The position numbers and the translations under genes are program-made. A stretch of 64,000 nt of DNA, taken from contig LNAC01000065.1 in NCBI GenBank assembly GCA_002007465.1, positions 465,694 through 529,693 on the forward strand, read 5' to 3'. A model generated the notes under the pieces. That model saw only the letters and a program-made list of their open reading frames with translations. It was not told where the DNA came from and made no database searches. Each line of letters starts with the position of its first letter. Positions within the stretch are counted from its first letter, which is position 1. Positions 11,621 through 23,596 of the stretch are shown here, one piece after another. This DNA comes from Ailurus styani. Taxonomy: Eukaryota > Chordata > Mammalia > Carnivora > Ailuridae.

Positions 11621-11661
11621 CTGTTTCCCCTGTGACTGGTGCCATGGCTCTCTGCTTCTGA

Positions 11662-11754
<93 letters not shown>

Positions 11755-11802
11755 GCCCCCCGCAGAGCAGGCAGCAACCTCAGCGATGCACCACAGGTAG
11801 AC

Positions 11803-11824
11803 ATACACACACACACACATACAT
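11803..11824. repeat. Short (CA)n repeat in the predicted 3' UTR
   Basis: 'acatacacacacacacacac' and the following 'atacatg' are too short to be strongly unstable. Confidence 0.8.
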
Positions 11825-11896
11825 GTATTTTTCTTACCACATTCTTCAGTGAGGTTGCAGATGATGTTCCCAGGCCCTCCGAGTCTTCTAAGACCT

Positions 11897-11902
11897 AATA
11901 AA
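11897..11902 (+). terminator. TRIM42: Polyadenylation signal AATAAA for TRIM42
   Basis: This is the first canonical AATAAA after the stop codon, 142 bp downstream. A GT/T-rich stretch follows ('tgatgtcatggctcgctgtttgttc'), as expected for a downstream element. No transcript evidence was available. Confidence 0.55.
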
Positions 11903-12494
11903 AGGAAATGCCTGATGTCATGGCTCGCTGTTTGTTCACTATTTTGGAACCAAGATGTAAAACAGTCAGCAAGTCTCTACACCTCCATTAGCTCAGGACT
12001 AACCGTAGGCTCAGAATTCTGTGGTGTTTTGTACATGGCAGCCACAGGCCTCTGGGTTGTAAAAAGGGCATCTTCTTTGCAGTCAGGCCCTCGTGTGCAT
12101 TCTAACCCAAGTCTAACTAGCTTTTGGGGTTTGGGCTCGTCACTGATTGAGGGAGAACTCCTTACCTCACCATGTAGTCTATTTAAACAGTAAGCAGCCA
12201 ATGTTGTTAGAATGCTCTTCCTAACTGCGGAGCCTGAACTCGCCTTCCCATACCTTTACCCCATGGTCTGAGGTCTACCTCTGAGCTGTAAAGAATGCCC
12301 TCCTCGCTACACTCATGCTGGTCCTTAGAGCAAAGGAGGAATAGTGAAATGCCTGGTTGGAGGCTCCTCTATGGTCCTTTGAAGCAAGGCAAGAAAGAAT
12401 GGTAGAGTCACAGGGCAGTTCCAGCCACATCACAGAACTTGGCCCGGCCCTTCAGACAATAGGAAGCCCCCAGGGTTTCTGGCCTAACAAGGCC

Positions 12495-12800
12495 CCATCT
12501 GCCTGGAATGACCTTCTCCTGAACCCTACCCCATTTCTACCGGGAAAATACCACCAGTCCTTCACAACCAGTTCCACCACTTCTGGGAAGCCTTTGCTGG
12601 TTCTCTAGGTCAGGATGACACCTCCCTCCTCCCCTGGGTCTTCACTAAACACAAACTTTCCTCCCCTGCTCCCATCCCCCACAGAGACATCTCTTCGAGC
12701 CCTTGAACCTCAGGTGCTCGCATCTGTCCCCAGTCTGTAAGGCAGAGATGGGATCTCATTCATTCTGTCCTCAGTGCCTGGTTTGATGATGCTCACACCA
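12495..12800 (+). mobile_element. L2 3' region fragment
   Basis: 'ctgcctggaatgaccttctcc', 'ttctgggaagcctttgctgg', 'aggcagagatgggatctc' and 'cctcagtgcctggtttg' follow the L2 order ('tggaatgttcttcc', 'aggaagccttccctgac', 'agggcagggattttgtc', 'agtgcctggcac'). The preceding 11926-12490 shows no feature. Confidence 0.55.
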
Positions 12801-13660
12801 CACATCAGTATTAGGGTGGGAGGGAGTACTGCTGGACGGCCGGCACATAGTAGGACCCTCCTCTGAATGTCCCCACATATCAATCTGCATGACAAGGCTC
12901 TACACAGGGAATTGGAAGTAGGCGTGGAAAGAAACAGGCAGTCACTGGTCTCCACCTTCTCTAATCCCATCTTTTTCATGAGGTACCTTGCTGGTATGTA
13001 GGGCTACCCCATCTAGCTTCACCCTAGAGCAACTGCTTTACAACCCTTTATTTTGTACTGAGCCTCGGTGTCAAAGCCAGGAAAGGCCTTTTCCCGTGAG
13101 ACGTACCCACTGAGGATCTTCTAATGATGTGAGATGAAGTTGAGCAGATTCCTGCCCCGCTCCCCAACAGTATTACAAGAAGAAATTCCCCAGGGAGCTT
13201 CGTTATGATCCTATTACTGTAAATGATGGCTTGCATCCACCATCAGATTTGGTATTACCATATAATCATTTCTGTAAAAGGCTTCAGAATCATCATTAGC
13301 ACAGGGAGCAAATTAAATGACATGCCAGTAGGGATTTTACTACTGATAAACTAAAATGAAATTAAACTAACAAAAATAGAGTGGTATGAATATTGCATTA
13401 CAATGATCACACCTACACACAGCACAAGCAACCGCGGCCAGAATCAGATAAGCCACAGCACCCTGATCCTGCCTCCCTGAAGAGCACATAGCCTTGCCTT
13501 CCATGACCACAGTAGTTGGCTGCATTCTCTGGGGCCCACCTAACCAGTAGGAGTCCATCAAATGCAAGATATGGTTGGCATTGGACCCCCTGCACATCCT
13601 GCTGGGTCCCCCCCTCCCAGGACCCTTCCCGAGGTATAAACAAGGAGGTGTAAGAAACAC
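12801..13660. other. Intergenic, single-copy; no feature seen
   Basis: There is no recognisable repeat, RNA gene or exon. The open frames on the minus strand here (13367-13660) have no domain, start context or splice support. Confidence 0.5.
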
Positions 13661-13662
13661 CA

Positions 13663-13790
13663 GCTCTTCATTAACTTGCTATGTGACCTCGAGGAAGTTC
13701 CTCTCTCACTAGGGGTGTCAGCTTCTTCATCTAGCCAATGATGTGGTTTGATGTGCCATTTTACAGATGATCTCTAATGAAATGAGAATC
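13663..13790 (+). mobile_element. MIR SINE fragment
   Basis: 'aacttgctatgtgacctcgaggaagttcctctctc' corresponds to the MIR block 'acttactagctgtgtgaccttgggcaagttacttaacctctc' in sense orientation. The remainder to about 14220 shows nothing recognisable. Confidence 0.5.
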
Positions 13791-14226
13791 ATGCTCCTCT
13801 CCCTGACTCTCAGAATTGTGATCAGTTTCAAAAGAGCAATATAGGTGACAGCATGTTACAAAGTGGAAAATGCTGTTAAAGAGGATGAGGTTTTATAAGA
13901 TGCAAATATGTATGGTCACGGTAGTATGTATGCCAAACATAAGCAAGAAATTCACCAATATATGCCACTGTGTTGAGCCATAATCTCTTTGTATGTCTAC
14001 ATATTCCAATACCTCTGTCAGTCTTTCTTCAGCGAAGCATCTATGGCTTTGATAATGAGTGGCCATGTCTACTCAAAAACAGCTTTGCAGCATGTTGGCA
14101 CAGTCTCTAGCTAAATAAATAGTGGTTTAGTACACCTCTCCTTTTTTCCTTTTTTTAACCCTTTCTTTTTTTCTCTTGATGTCCATTCTAGATTCATTCA
14201 TTCATTCAGCACATCTGTAAAGAGGG

Positions 14227-14580
14227 TGCGATGGACTGAATGTTTGTGCCCCTCCCCCCAAATTCATATGTTGAAATGTTCATCCCAAGGTGATCCTATT
14301 TGGAGGTGGGGCCTCAGGAAGTGATTAGGTCATGAGGGTGGAGCCCTCGTGAATAGGATTAGTGCCCTTACAGGAAGAAGCCAGAAAGCTAGCTCTCTCT
14401 CTTTCTATCACAAGAGGCCAGCAGTCTGCAGCCCAGAAGAGGGCCTTCCCTGGATTCTGACCATACTGGCATCCTGATCTTAGACTTCCAGCCTCCAGTA
14501 CTGTGAGAAATAAAATTCTGTTGTTTAAAAGACACCCAGGGTATGACACTTTGCTATAGCCCCCCTCACAGATCAAGACA
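14227..14580 (+). mobile_element. MLT1-type LTR (ERVL-MaLR), sense
   Basis: 'tggactgaatgtttgtgcccc' and 'aattcatatgttgaaatgttcatccc' open the element. The blocks 'tttggaggtggggcctcaggaagtgattaggtcatgagggtggagccctc' and 'cttccagcctccagtactgtgagaaataaaattctgttgtttaaa' follow, including the LTR polyadenylation signal. It is a solo LTR. Confidence 0.75.
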
Positions 14581-14584
14581 AAGG

Positions 14585-14900
14585 GTGTCAGTAAAGGGCT
14601 CCTGAGGAGGTGAATTTAAAGCTGCTTCCTTAAGGATGGGGAAGAGCCAGCCATGTGACAAGCAGAGGAGAAGAGCATTCCAGATAGAAGGGCAGTAGAT
14701 GCCAAAGTCCTGAGGCAGGAAAGGGCTTGGCATGTTCAAGAAAGAGGAACACAGCTGGAGAGGCTTCTGGGCAGGAAAGAAGGAGGAGGAGAGAAAGACA
14801 GGAAAGTGGACTTGTCAGGATCGATGGGTCATCTCACAGAGAGCATGTGCCTCGGGAGGCTGTTGAAAGATGTTAAGCTAGGCAATGTGACAGCCTTACT
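14585..14900. mobile_element. Ancient interspersed repeat, family not assigned
   Basis: 'agagcattccagatagaagggcagtagatgccaaagtcctgaggc' is a sequence type found many times in mammalian genomes ('ttccaggcagagggaacagcatgtgcaaaggccctgagg'). I recognise the pattern but cannot name the family with confidence. The same pattern recurs near 48090. Confidence 0.4.
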
Positions 14901-16959
14901 TACACCAAAAGTAATACTTTTGGTTCTGGGTGGGAAATGGGTTGTGGGGGGCCAAGGAAAAAGGTAAGAGGACTGCTAGCACAAGGATGGACACCTGGGC
15001 TGGGAGACAGAGTCAAGGTGGAGTCGTTGCCCTTTCTAACCAATGGGGGCTGTGGGTGAGCAAGAGAGAGGAATCAAGGATGGTACCCAAGATTCTAGAT
15101 GAAGCACTGGGTGGATGACAGATCCAGGCAGGGGAGACTAGACAAACTTCAGAGGATATCAGAATCTGCCTTGAATGTGGGAAGATTTTGAAAAACAAGT
15201 GAAGGAATCAAGCAGTAGCAGCTGAGTCTGTGTCAGGCGGGTCTGCTGGAAAACAGAATGCACACCAGTCCTTTTAACAGAGAGAACTGAATATAGAGAC
15301 TGGTAAACAGACTGGAGGACTGATGACAGAAAAGGGACACTGAGAAGACACAGGCCAAGGAAAAGGCTACCATGAGGACAGCTTGTGAAAGAGCAAGGAG
15401 GCAGGGATGAGTGGGGAACGAGACATAATAGGTACACAGAAAGCACTCACTGGTTCCAGTTGTTAAACTCTGAGTTTGGCACGTACGTATTTCCCTCTTT
15501 TTATTTTGAGAGATAAAAGAAACAAGGTATGTGGGGAAATGTTGATGTGATTTTAAATTGTTGATATTATTTCAACAGTTGTCCACCTCCAAAGTAAATA
15601 GGAGGTGTATGCAGAACACAGAGAGCATGAGTACCAATGTGGTAGGAGTGCTCCGACATGCAAGTATACCTGTTTTTGCCTACTGCCATGTCTTCTGAGT
15701 ACAAACCCTCACCAGCACCCAGCCCCACAGACTCAGCTATGCCACACACACACGCACATACACACCAACCTACACAGGCATGCACATATACATATACTTT
15801 ATAGACATACAAATGCACATACATTTGTATGGACACACATGTTCATGCACCCACACACTAGTAGACACACATATACTTGTAGGGACACATGTGTGCACAC
15901 ACACATTCGACATTCATTGCCTTTGTACCACATCATCCATTCTGAGGTCAGGGAAAACCTCCTGAACTAACAGGGACTTGCCTTCAGGCCTGAAGGACTA
16001 GAAGATCAAATAGGCATAGTTCTGAAAGAACACTTTAATATCTGTAATGGGAGGTAAGACGTTGTGGGGTGGGGAGAAGGGGAGACAAGTTGGAAGAAGA
16101 TAAGGTGAAGCAGTTCCCTGCCACCCTAGACTCCAAATGATCTGTAAGGACATTTTGGTTTGAAATCAAAGGGTTCCTTTGCCAGCAAACGACCAGAAGA
16201 ATCAGGTTTTGTAGAAGTTCTCAGAAAAGCTAATACATTCCAAGGCAAATAATTGACTGAAACTAGGAAAAAATGCAATTTGGGGAGAAGCCCAAGGGAC
16301 ACATGTTACTGCAAAGCTGAAGTGGGCCCAGAAGCTTGAATTTTTTATACCAAGTTGTAGAAGTTAACAAAATAGGGTCCAAAACAGAGTTCTTCAGATG
16401 CTGTGAATCTATGCATGACTTCATTTCCATTCCTTTAATTCCACCAGGAGCTACAATTTCTAAATTTTCCTTCAGGAAAAAAATCATTTAGCTCAGAAAT
16501 AATGCTTTCTATATAAAACTGTAGCCTTTTCAGGGTTTATTTCTTTGATTTTGTTTCCTTCCAAGAAAATCAGAATAAAGGGAGTATTTCATCTTAATAA
16601 AGCCAGATCTGGGAAGTTTCTCTCTGAGCACCAAAGCAGAAAACAAATTCACTCAAGAAGAACTGACCAAGAACTGCACCCGCCCAGCCCTGGGCATATG
16701 GAGCAGGCAGAGCCAGCTCTGCCTTCCATGAGCTTCCACACATGAAATGGGAGAAGAAAATCAAGTCCTACCCCTACATAGGCTTTGGTGTCCAGGCCAG
16801 ATTTTGCAGGAGTGGAGCCCTTCGTGACATCCCTGGGGTCACGAAAATTGAAGGGAATTAAAGAAACAGAGAACAAGAAGTAGGTACAGTAGGTAGGAAA
16901 AGAGCAATGAGGATGTAGAGGCTGGACTCGTGTATCAGGTGCATGAATGTGAAACAATG
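14901..16959. other. Intergenic; mostly featureless, with a CA-rich tract
   Basis: Apart from the CA-rich stretch at 15738-15907 I see no gene or clear repeat. A segment near 15236-15470 ('ctgctggaaaacagaatgcacacc', 'aacagagagaactgaatatagagactgg') resembles an old interspersed element I cannot name. Confidence 0.4.
15738..15907. repeat. Degenerate CA/CACATA-rich tract
   Basis: Short CA runs are interspersed with 'catgcacatatacatat' and 'gacacacatgttcatgcac'. It is a decayed dinucleotide microsatellite about 170 bp long, with alternating purine-pyrimidine sequence over much of its length. Confidence 0.8.
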
Positions 16960-17720
16960 AGAAATATATATTGGTCTCTGCTCCTGGTTCCTGACACAGG
17001 GCTCCTAATCTCTTAGTTTCCTAAGCAAAAAGAGCATTAGGAGCATCTTTGGTTCTAATATTTGGCCTTTAACCCTGGTTCCTGACACAGGGTTCCTAAA
17101 TCTCTTGGAATTTGCTGAGTGATAGGAGTATCTTTGGTTCTGATGAGGTAATTCAGTGGGCTTGGGTCAGCAGGAAGACCAAGCTTTGAGTAGACACTTA
17201 GAATTTTCAGTCCCACCCCTTGTTCTCCAGAGAGAGAAGAAGAGCCCGGAATGGAGTCAATAGTTGATCATGCCTTTGTGACGAAGCCTCCGTAAAAATC
17301 CCAGTAGTACTGGGGTGCAAGGAGCTGCTGGGCTGGCGGAGACATCCACGTGCTGGGAGTGTCGCACACCCCAACTCCACGGAAACAGAAGCTCCCGTGC
17401 TTGGGACCCTCCCAGACCTTGCCCTATGTACCTCTTCACCTGGCTATTCTTTTGTACCTTTTATCATATCCTTTATTATATAATATGCTGGTCAGCAGGT
17501 GGTCTCCTGAGTCCTGTGAGCTATTCTAGCAAATAGCTGAACCCAAGGAGGCACTGTAGGACGTCGGTCGGATGTACACGTGACCCGGGATGTGTGAGTG
17601 GGGTCTGAAGTGGGCCAGTCTCGTGGGACGGAGCCCTTACATTGTGGGATCTGACACTGAGTCCAGGTAGATCATGTCAGAAGTGAAGGGAGAGATGGTG
17701 TCCCGGAGAATTGCTGGTGT
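16960..17720 (+). mobile_element. ERV-type LTR with internal tandem duplication
   Basis: 'ctttggttctgat', 'catgcctttgtgacgaagcctccgtaaaaatccc', 'cacgtgctgggagtgtcgcacacccc', 'cttgccctatgtacctcttcac', 'gagtcctgtgagctattctagcaaat' and 'tgggatctgacactgagtccaggtagat' occur in the order of a known mammalian LTR whose name I cannot give. The 5' part is duplicated: about 16981-17057 and about 17074-17142 both contain 'ctggttcctgacacaggg' and 'atctttggttct'. No retroviral genes are adjacent. Confidence 0.6.
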
Positions 17721-17944
17721 GGGATATGCCCTCACACGTGGTATCGGAAGTGTCAGTGAAGTGAAGAGTGGCAGCAGTGTGAGAGTAAAGGAGAAATAAG
17801 ACACAGGAGCGTGTTTTTCCTCTTCGAGAGTGATAAGCCTGGATGGGGATTTGAAGCAAACTATAGCAGTAGATGAAAAACAGATTTTGAGTTTATCCTA
17901 TAGCTAATGAGAAGCATATATAGGTTGTGGAGCTAAAAATGAAT

Positions 17945-18178
17945 AATAGTAATTATAGTAGCAATAGCTAATGCTTATGACAATATTACAGGCACTATAA
18001 AAAGCATGTTACATGGGCTGGCTATTAATTCTCACAAAAGTCCTTTTCGAGAGATAGGCCCTGCTATGATCTCCACTTCACTGGTGAGGGACATGAGGCC
18101 CCGAGGGGGTACGTAACTTGCCTGGGGTCACAAAGCTTATGGAGAGGTTAAGGTGGCACGCAGCCCTTGACCTGGAGG
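17945..18178 (-). mobile_element. MIR SINE, antisense, near full length
   Basis: 'tccacttcactggtgagggacatgaggccccgagggggtacgtaacttgcctggggtcacaaagc', preceded by 'attaattctcacaaaagtcc', is the reverse complement of the MIR core. Confidence 0.7.
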
Positions 18179-18179
18179 C

Positions 18180-19240
18180 TGTGATGGGTTCAGGTTCGGT
18201 GCTGCTTCTCCCTGGCCCCATCTCACGGAGCCCTTGTCTGAGATGAAGCTGAAAGGCAAGGGAAGCTGCAGTGAGAGGTAAAGAGGGGTTTGGCGATGTT
18301 CCTGGGTCTGGATCAGGATCCACCTGTCTTCCAGAATCCTCCCCTGTGACTTAAGCTAATTGGAGTAGAGGTTCTGCCACTTACAATATGCCCTCCCTTG
18401 ACCCTTTCTCAGTATCGGATTGGGGCTCGTCTGCACCTTCCTCACAGAAGCTTCCTAAGTCCTTGCTAAGTGCTGGGGACACAGAGATAAAGGAGACACG
18501 GCCCCACCCTCAGGATGGAAACCATGTGGAAAGGGTCACAGCATGCAGGGCAGGCGGGTCACCGTGGGAGGAGGGGGCCCCGGATGCTCCAGGGAGTCAG
18601 GGAAGGCTCCCGGTGGAGGCAACAACACGTGGTGGCACGGGGGGTGCGTGGAGTTTGCCAGGTGACACAGGGAACAGAGATATTGGACCTGAGCCAGGTC
18701 CTCACCTAGGCCCAGGGGCACCCACCAAGATCCTCTGACAAGATCCAGACAGACCCTTCCCTTGCCTTGTCGCCTCACGTCTGTAGAGGCTTTTAGTGCC
18801 CATCTCCTGACAAAGAATAGTGACAGAAAGGCCACTGCTACCCAAGGACCAGGTACTCACTGTCCCTAACTAAAGTGTTCGTTCCCCAATTTAAAAAAAG
18901 CTGCTGGTCTTATGTGGGTAAAAGAGAATGGCTGTGGTTTAGAGAACTAAGTCAGCTTCTCTTGGCACCAGCCCAATGTCTCTGTGGGTTTAAAGGTGAG
19001 AATCTACCTGTCAGATCAGAGGGACCTCACCTCAGGCCTCACCTGTGAAGACTGGATTTTCTCAGTGGATCAACTCTACTTATGAAAACAAGGTCTTCCC
19101 CCAGCTCTCCAGGAACAACCAGAAAGGGAAAGTGAAGTCCCTGAGGCATCTGCGGGCTCCCCAGGGGGACACCTCATTTGAGTGACTGTCACCTTCCCAG
19201 GGCGATGCCCCAAGAGAGCCCCAGCATGGAGACAACCAGA
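18180..19240. other. Intergenic, GC-richer single-copy sequence; no feature seen
   Basis: GC content is higher than in the neighbours and several overlapping frames are open (for example 18388-18738 on + and 18536-18835 on -). None shows a domain, splice signals or codon bias that would mark a gene. Confidence 0.5.
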
Positions 19241-19244
19241 CGGG

Positions 19245-19460
19245 GGCCCACGTCCTATCTCTGCCACTCTGCTTCTATAGGACTCTGTCCAGGTATTTAC
19301 ACTCTCTGGGCCCCAGAACTTCACTCTGTAAAAGGGGATATTAACTCCCCCTGGGATGAACAGTCACAAAGACTACAGGGGTGTAAAATGAGAATAGATC
19401 CCCACGGTCTTGAGCACAGTGCCTGGCCTGTGGCAGAAGCTCAGCAATTGAGATTTGTTG
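19245..19460 (+). mobile_element. MIR SINE, sense
   Basis: 'ctctgggccccagaacttcactctgtaaaaggggatattaac' and 'gagcacagtgcctggcctgtggcagaagctcagcaattg' are MIR core and 3' blocks. Confidence 0.65.
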
Positions 19461-19788
19461 CAACAATTGTAGTGATAATCCGCACGATTGCCATTGTTCC
19501 ATTCAGCTGTGTCTTGATGCAGGCTGCCTCTTTTAAGACAAAGCTGTTCTGAACTTTTTCCAAATTACTGGGCTCTTTCTGAGAATCTGCAGAAATGACA
19601 GACTCTGATGAAAAGCACAAACACATGAGATTTTGCACAGGATTACAGTGAAGTCAAGAAGCCCCAAGCTCCAACAACATGCCTCATCCTGCAGGAGTCC
19701 ACAGGCTGCAAGTTCCGAGGCCCTGCTTATGGAGAACTTGCCCATCTCTGAGCTGATTTATTTTGCACTGAGATAAGAGAGGGTCTCA

Positions 19789-19968
19789 GGGCTCCTGGAT
19801 GGTTCCATTGGTTAAGCGTCTGCCTTCAGCTCAGGTCATGATCTCAGGGTCCTGGGATCGGGTCCCACATTAGGCTCCTTGCTCAGGAGAAGTCTGCTTC
19901 TCCCTGTCCCACATTCCCTGCTTGTGCGCTCATTCCCCCCCCCCGACAAATAAATAAATAAAATCTTT

Positions 19969-20011
<43 letters not shown>
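19789..20011 (+). mobile_element. CAN-SINE, older type, with GA-expanded tail
   Basis: The head is 'gggctcctggatggttccattggttaagcgtctgcc' and the body 'caggtcatgatctcagggtcctgggatcg'. The tail is 'caaataaataaataaaatctttaaaaaa' followed by about 17 GA units. The left flank 'aagagagggtctca' and right flank 'gagaatgggtctct' look like a diverged target duplication. The GA run probably grew from the purine-rich junction between A-tail and flank. The head uses 'gttaagcg', unlike the younger copies. Confidence 0.9.
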
Positions 20012-20015
<4 letters not shown>

Positions 20016-20029
20016 AATGGGTCTCTAAT

Positions 20030-21735
20030 TCCCTGGAACAGTGTTGGGAGACCTATCCCCATGCACCACTTTGGGCCACAGAGCAACTAAGGAGCTGCAG
20101 GAATCGGCATATACACCAAGCACTGTTTTTAGCCTGAGAAAATAGCAGCACCTACCTCACCCACAAGCTTGCGTCTTCCAAACGTAGGAAGCTGCCATGG
20201 CAGTGAACAAATACAAAATACAGAGAGTTATTCCAAGTACAAGCATCAACCTATGGAGGTACCAGAAAAATTCTGACATTTAGGGAGACCCTCAAACTTG
20301 ACAAGGTCAGAAACCCCTGCTGTGGTCCAGCCGCCCTTCCCTGGCCCCCAGACCGTGCCGGCATCCATGACGGAGGGTTGCCTAGGCAATGCCTGAGCAG
20401 TTGGCCTCCTGTGGCAACTAATACAATTAAAGTAGAAACCTTTCCGAGCACAATTTAAACAGAAGAGAATCATGCCACAGCCAAGGGCCGCTTTATTTAG
20501 CTCCCACAAATAAATCTCACCTCCAGGGTCCCTGTGTCATGGTCTCTGCTCAGAGCCACTTTGCCCATTCTCCACTCCTAGCCTCTCACACACGAAGAGA
20601 GGGTTTAGGTTGGATTTGTTTGTCTTTGTTTTTTGTTTTTTCCTTTATCTTGCTCTCATAAAGTCATGAAAAGTAAAGTTAGATAAAAAGATTCATTTTG
20701 TCTGATTTTCAAATTTGGGGAGCCTATGTTTCAGTTTGCTCCCAACTGCTACTCAATCAAAATAGCAGGTTTAAACTGTCTTCGACTAGTAGTTGAAGTT
20801 GAGCTGACTTAGCCAATAAAAACATGAGGAAATGTAACAACAGTAACACGCACAGATGCCTTAAGCAAGAGAGCTGAATGAATGAAACTCTTTCAAAGCC
20901 CTCTCCATCACATCTGTGTTCCTCCTCCGAGCCCAAGCCTGTGCTTCTTCGCTCCTCCCCCACCTGCCCCACCCCCCATTCCTCTTAATCTTCTAAAGGA
21001 TTTTGTCTTGAAATAAAGGTAAACAAATCTATCACTCCCTTTCCTTCATTTCTTCCTTTGAAATGATTGATCACTTGCATAACCTGCAATTCAGGAAGCT
21101 TCCACCAGGGGACGATACTCCATTATTACAGACTCAGCAATGATACTTGGGTACCTCAGAGTCCAAACACCAACATTTTTTCTATAAGCCTCTAGGTAGT
21201 GGGATTATGAATAAATTTGTTTCTGCACCTCTATGCTTTTCCCCTACTTTCAAAAGAGAATGCATTTCTTTGAATATCAGAAAAGAAGTTTATTTAAAAT
21301 ATTTTAAAGTTATTATAACATAAAAGTATTACTCAAATACAAAGAGCAAAATGAATGCTGGAGTATTACCTATTATTATCATTAAATATAAGGGTATATA
21401 TATGATGAATTCCAGGACCCTGGAAGCAACCACAATCTATAGCTTGACCATCCTATGAAGAGGTTACCTATTATTTGAATGGTCATCCTTGTCACCCCCC
21501 TGCCACTCAGCATGTTAATTTGGCTCTGAAAAAAAGACACCAAATGTTGTTGCGAAGAATAAGAATTCCAGGAACTCCAGTGACTGGTCTCTCCTTTGGC
21601 CTTAAGACACCCTTTAAGTCTGTCACTGTTGGGCAGTACGTGTACAACAAAATTTAGAGAAAGGAAAAGGGACAACTGAGGTGTTTTTCTTGCCTTTATC
21701 TCCTTAACTCACCTCAGATCGAGCACTGGGATTTT
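20030..21735. other. Intergenic, single-copy; no gene seen
   Basis: There are no clear repeats or exons. A one-mismatch CTCF-like word ('ccaccaggggacg', near 21102) is present but not strong enough to call. Confidence 0.5.
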
Positions 21736-21739
21736 TCCA

Positions 21740-22400
21740 TTTTCACATCTGAATTGCCAGTCTACAAAAACTCTAAAGAGTAATAATGCTTCCTCCAATA
21801 GTGGATGTAAAGAAATGTTGTATGAACATATTGTGTTGGGTTTTAACTTCTCCATGTAAAATAAAGAATTTTTTAGAGTTTATTGCTAATCTAGCAATCC
21901 TGCTTTTAGTAATATATCCCATGGAAATAAAACAAATATACAAAGATGCATGTCAGGGATGCTTGTTGCAAAGAGGTTCAAAGTAACAAAAAAATAAGTA
22001 AGTAAAAACAACTGAACTGTCTCATTTAAGAGCTTGGTTTTTGAAATATATCTTTATATTTTGAAACCCAAATAAGGTCATTAAAAAGAATGAAAGTAGC
22101 ATTTATGTGCTTGCATGGAAAGGTGTCCACTGGTAGGTATAAGGGGGAAAAACAAAAGGAGCTGGGGTGCCTGGGTGGCTCAGTTGGTTGGTGTCAGCCT
22201 TTGGTTCGGGTCATGATCTCAGAGTCCTGGGATCGAGCTCTGCATCGGGCTCCCTGCTCAGTGAGGAGTCTACTTCTCCTTCTCCCTCTGTCCCTCTCCC
22301 AACTCATGTTCTCCCTCTCGCAAATAAATAAATAAATCTCTTTTTTTTAAAGGAGCTAGAATGAGAGGAATTAAAACATAATCCTGTAGAAATAAGTTAA
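21740..22400 (+). mobile_element. Old L1 3' UTR remnant, split by a CAN-SINE
   Basis: 'ctagcaatcctgcttttagtaatatatcccatggaaataaaac', 'gatgcatgtcagggatgcttgttgcaaagagg' and 'gcatggaaaggtgtccactggtaggtataagggg' are degenerate sense blocks of the mammalian-wide L1 3' region. The CAN-SINE at 22164-22348 interrupts it. Confidence 0.5.
22164..22348 (+). mobile_element. CAN-SINE with short target duplication
   Basis: The head is 'ggggtgcctgggtggctcag', the body 'gggtcatgatctcagagtcctgggatcgagc' and the tail 'caaataaataaataaatctc' with T-interrupted A run. The flanks 'aaaggagct' (22155-22163 and 22349-22357) form the target duplication. The head region 'ttggttggtgtcagcc' has lost the usual 'ttaagc'. 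Confidence 0.92.
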
Positions 22401-22859
22401 CTGGACTTTTCCATTGACTGACATAAGCTCCAAAGCCAAGAACAAAAGGTGATATATACCCATTCTAAATAGAATGGTCCCCAGATGCACATACATAGAC
22501 ATTCTAAAGAGAAACAGTCCCTAGACACATCCATGCAGACCTTGCTAAAAGGTAATAAAGCCAGTCCAGTAACAAATACTCCATCCTGGTTATTTATGGG
22601 GAAATGAGACATTCAAACAGAGTCCACTGAAGATAAAGTAGGATTAGAAAATTGGATTTCTCTCTTACTCTGTAGTGGAAGGGGAGGGTGCCCCCAAGAA
22701 GAGAACTGTTTGGAGAGACAGGGGATGCTTGTGAGAAGAAGTGCTACTAGTTTGCTTTCCAGCTAGAAACTGAGTTGTAAAAACCAAATCCCATCTCAGT
22801 GATCAAGGTAAACAAGATCCCTATTGAGCAAATATTCCCTCCAATCAACCGTCAACATG

Positions 22860-23345
22860 GGAGTGTTCTTTCCTACCCCATCAACGTTGGCTTGGTCACA
22901 TGACTTGCTTTGGCCCCATGGTGAGCAGAGCATACCTACCTCCTCTCACCCTTGGACTCTGCACTCAGTCGTGGGACTTGCTCTGGCCAATGAGATACTA
23001 GTTGACACGGTGTACGCAGAGGTTTAAAGAGTTCATATATGGTTTGGTTTGTTTCCTTGTACTTCTGTCATCTTCTGGGTATAGCAACCCAAGACAGTTG
23101 CTGCTACTTTAGTTTTGGCCTAGAAGGAACATACATGAAACCAACCTGAGCCCAACCAGCAGCAAGGAGCCAAGGCCAACAAGAACCATCACTTAAAGCT
23201 GAACTTCCCAGGCAAGGACAACTTGTCAATCAGTTGAACTGCAGCCCAATGAGTGTGAGAATAAGTGCTTATTGTTCTCCATCTCTGAATTTGGGGGCAG
23301 TCTGTTATATAGTATCATTGCACCAAGAGCTAACCAATACAATGG
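22860..23345 (+). mobile_element. MaLR-like LTR, sense, diverged
   Basis: 'tggtcacatgacttgctttggccccatgg' and 'gggacttgctctggccaatgagat' occur in the 5' half. 'aacccaagacagttg' and terminal 'tagtatcattgcaccaagagctaaccaatac' complete a layout typical of old MLT1-group LTRs. The subfamily is not assigned. Confidence 0.5.
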
Positions 23346-23596
23346 TGAGTTCTTCAGAAACTTCGATAATTTACTCTGAGAGTTGTGACATAAGTCACTC
23401 CAGAGATTCCTGTCTAGGAAACTTATCAGGGCAGAATCTGACAGAAGTTGCCCATAATGTCTAGACAAGAAGAACCAGGACAGAGTGGGACAAGAAAGAA
23501 TGAGGATGTATGAGATCCCCATGTGTCAAATGGACACAGAGGTTAGAAGGTTTGGGCCACCCCGATGGAATTTTACTCGAATGTAATGTCTACCAG

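Larger units (their letters stand above)
11755..11925 (+). other. TRIM42: TRIM42 3' UTR (predicted)
   Basis: This is untranslated sequence from the stop codon to the expected cleavage zone about 15-25 bp after AATAAA (11897-11902). It contains a short CA repeat at 11803-11824. A longer UTR using a later signal cannot be excluded. Confidence 0.55.

Noticed and set aside
21102..21114. CTCF-like word 'ccaccaggggacg'
   Set aside because: One mismatch at a strongly conserved G; such words are frequent by chance.
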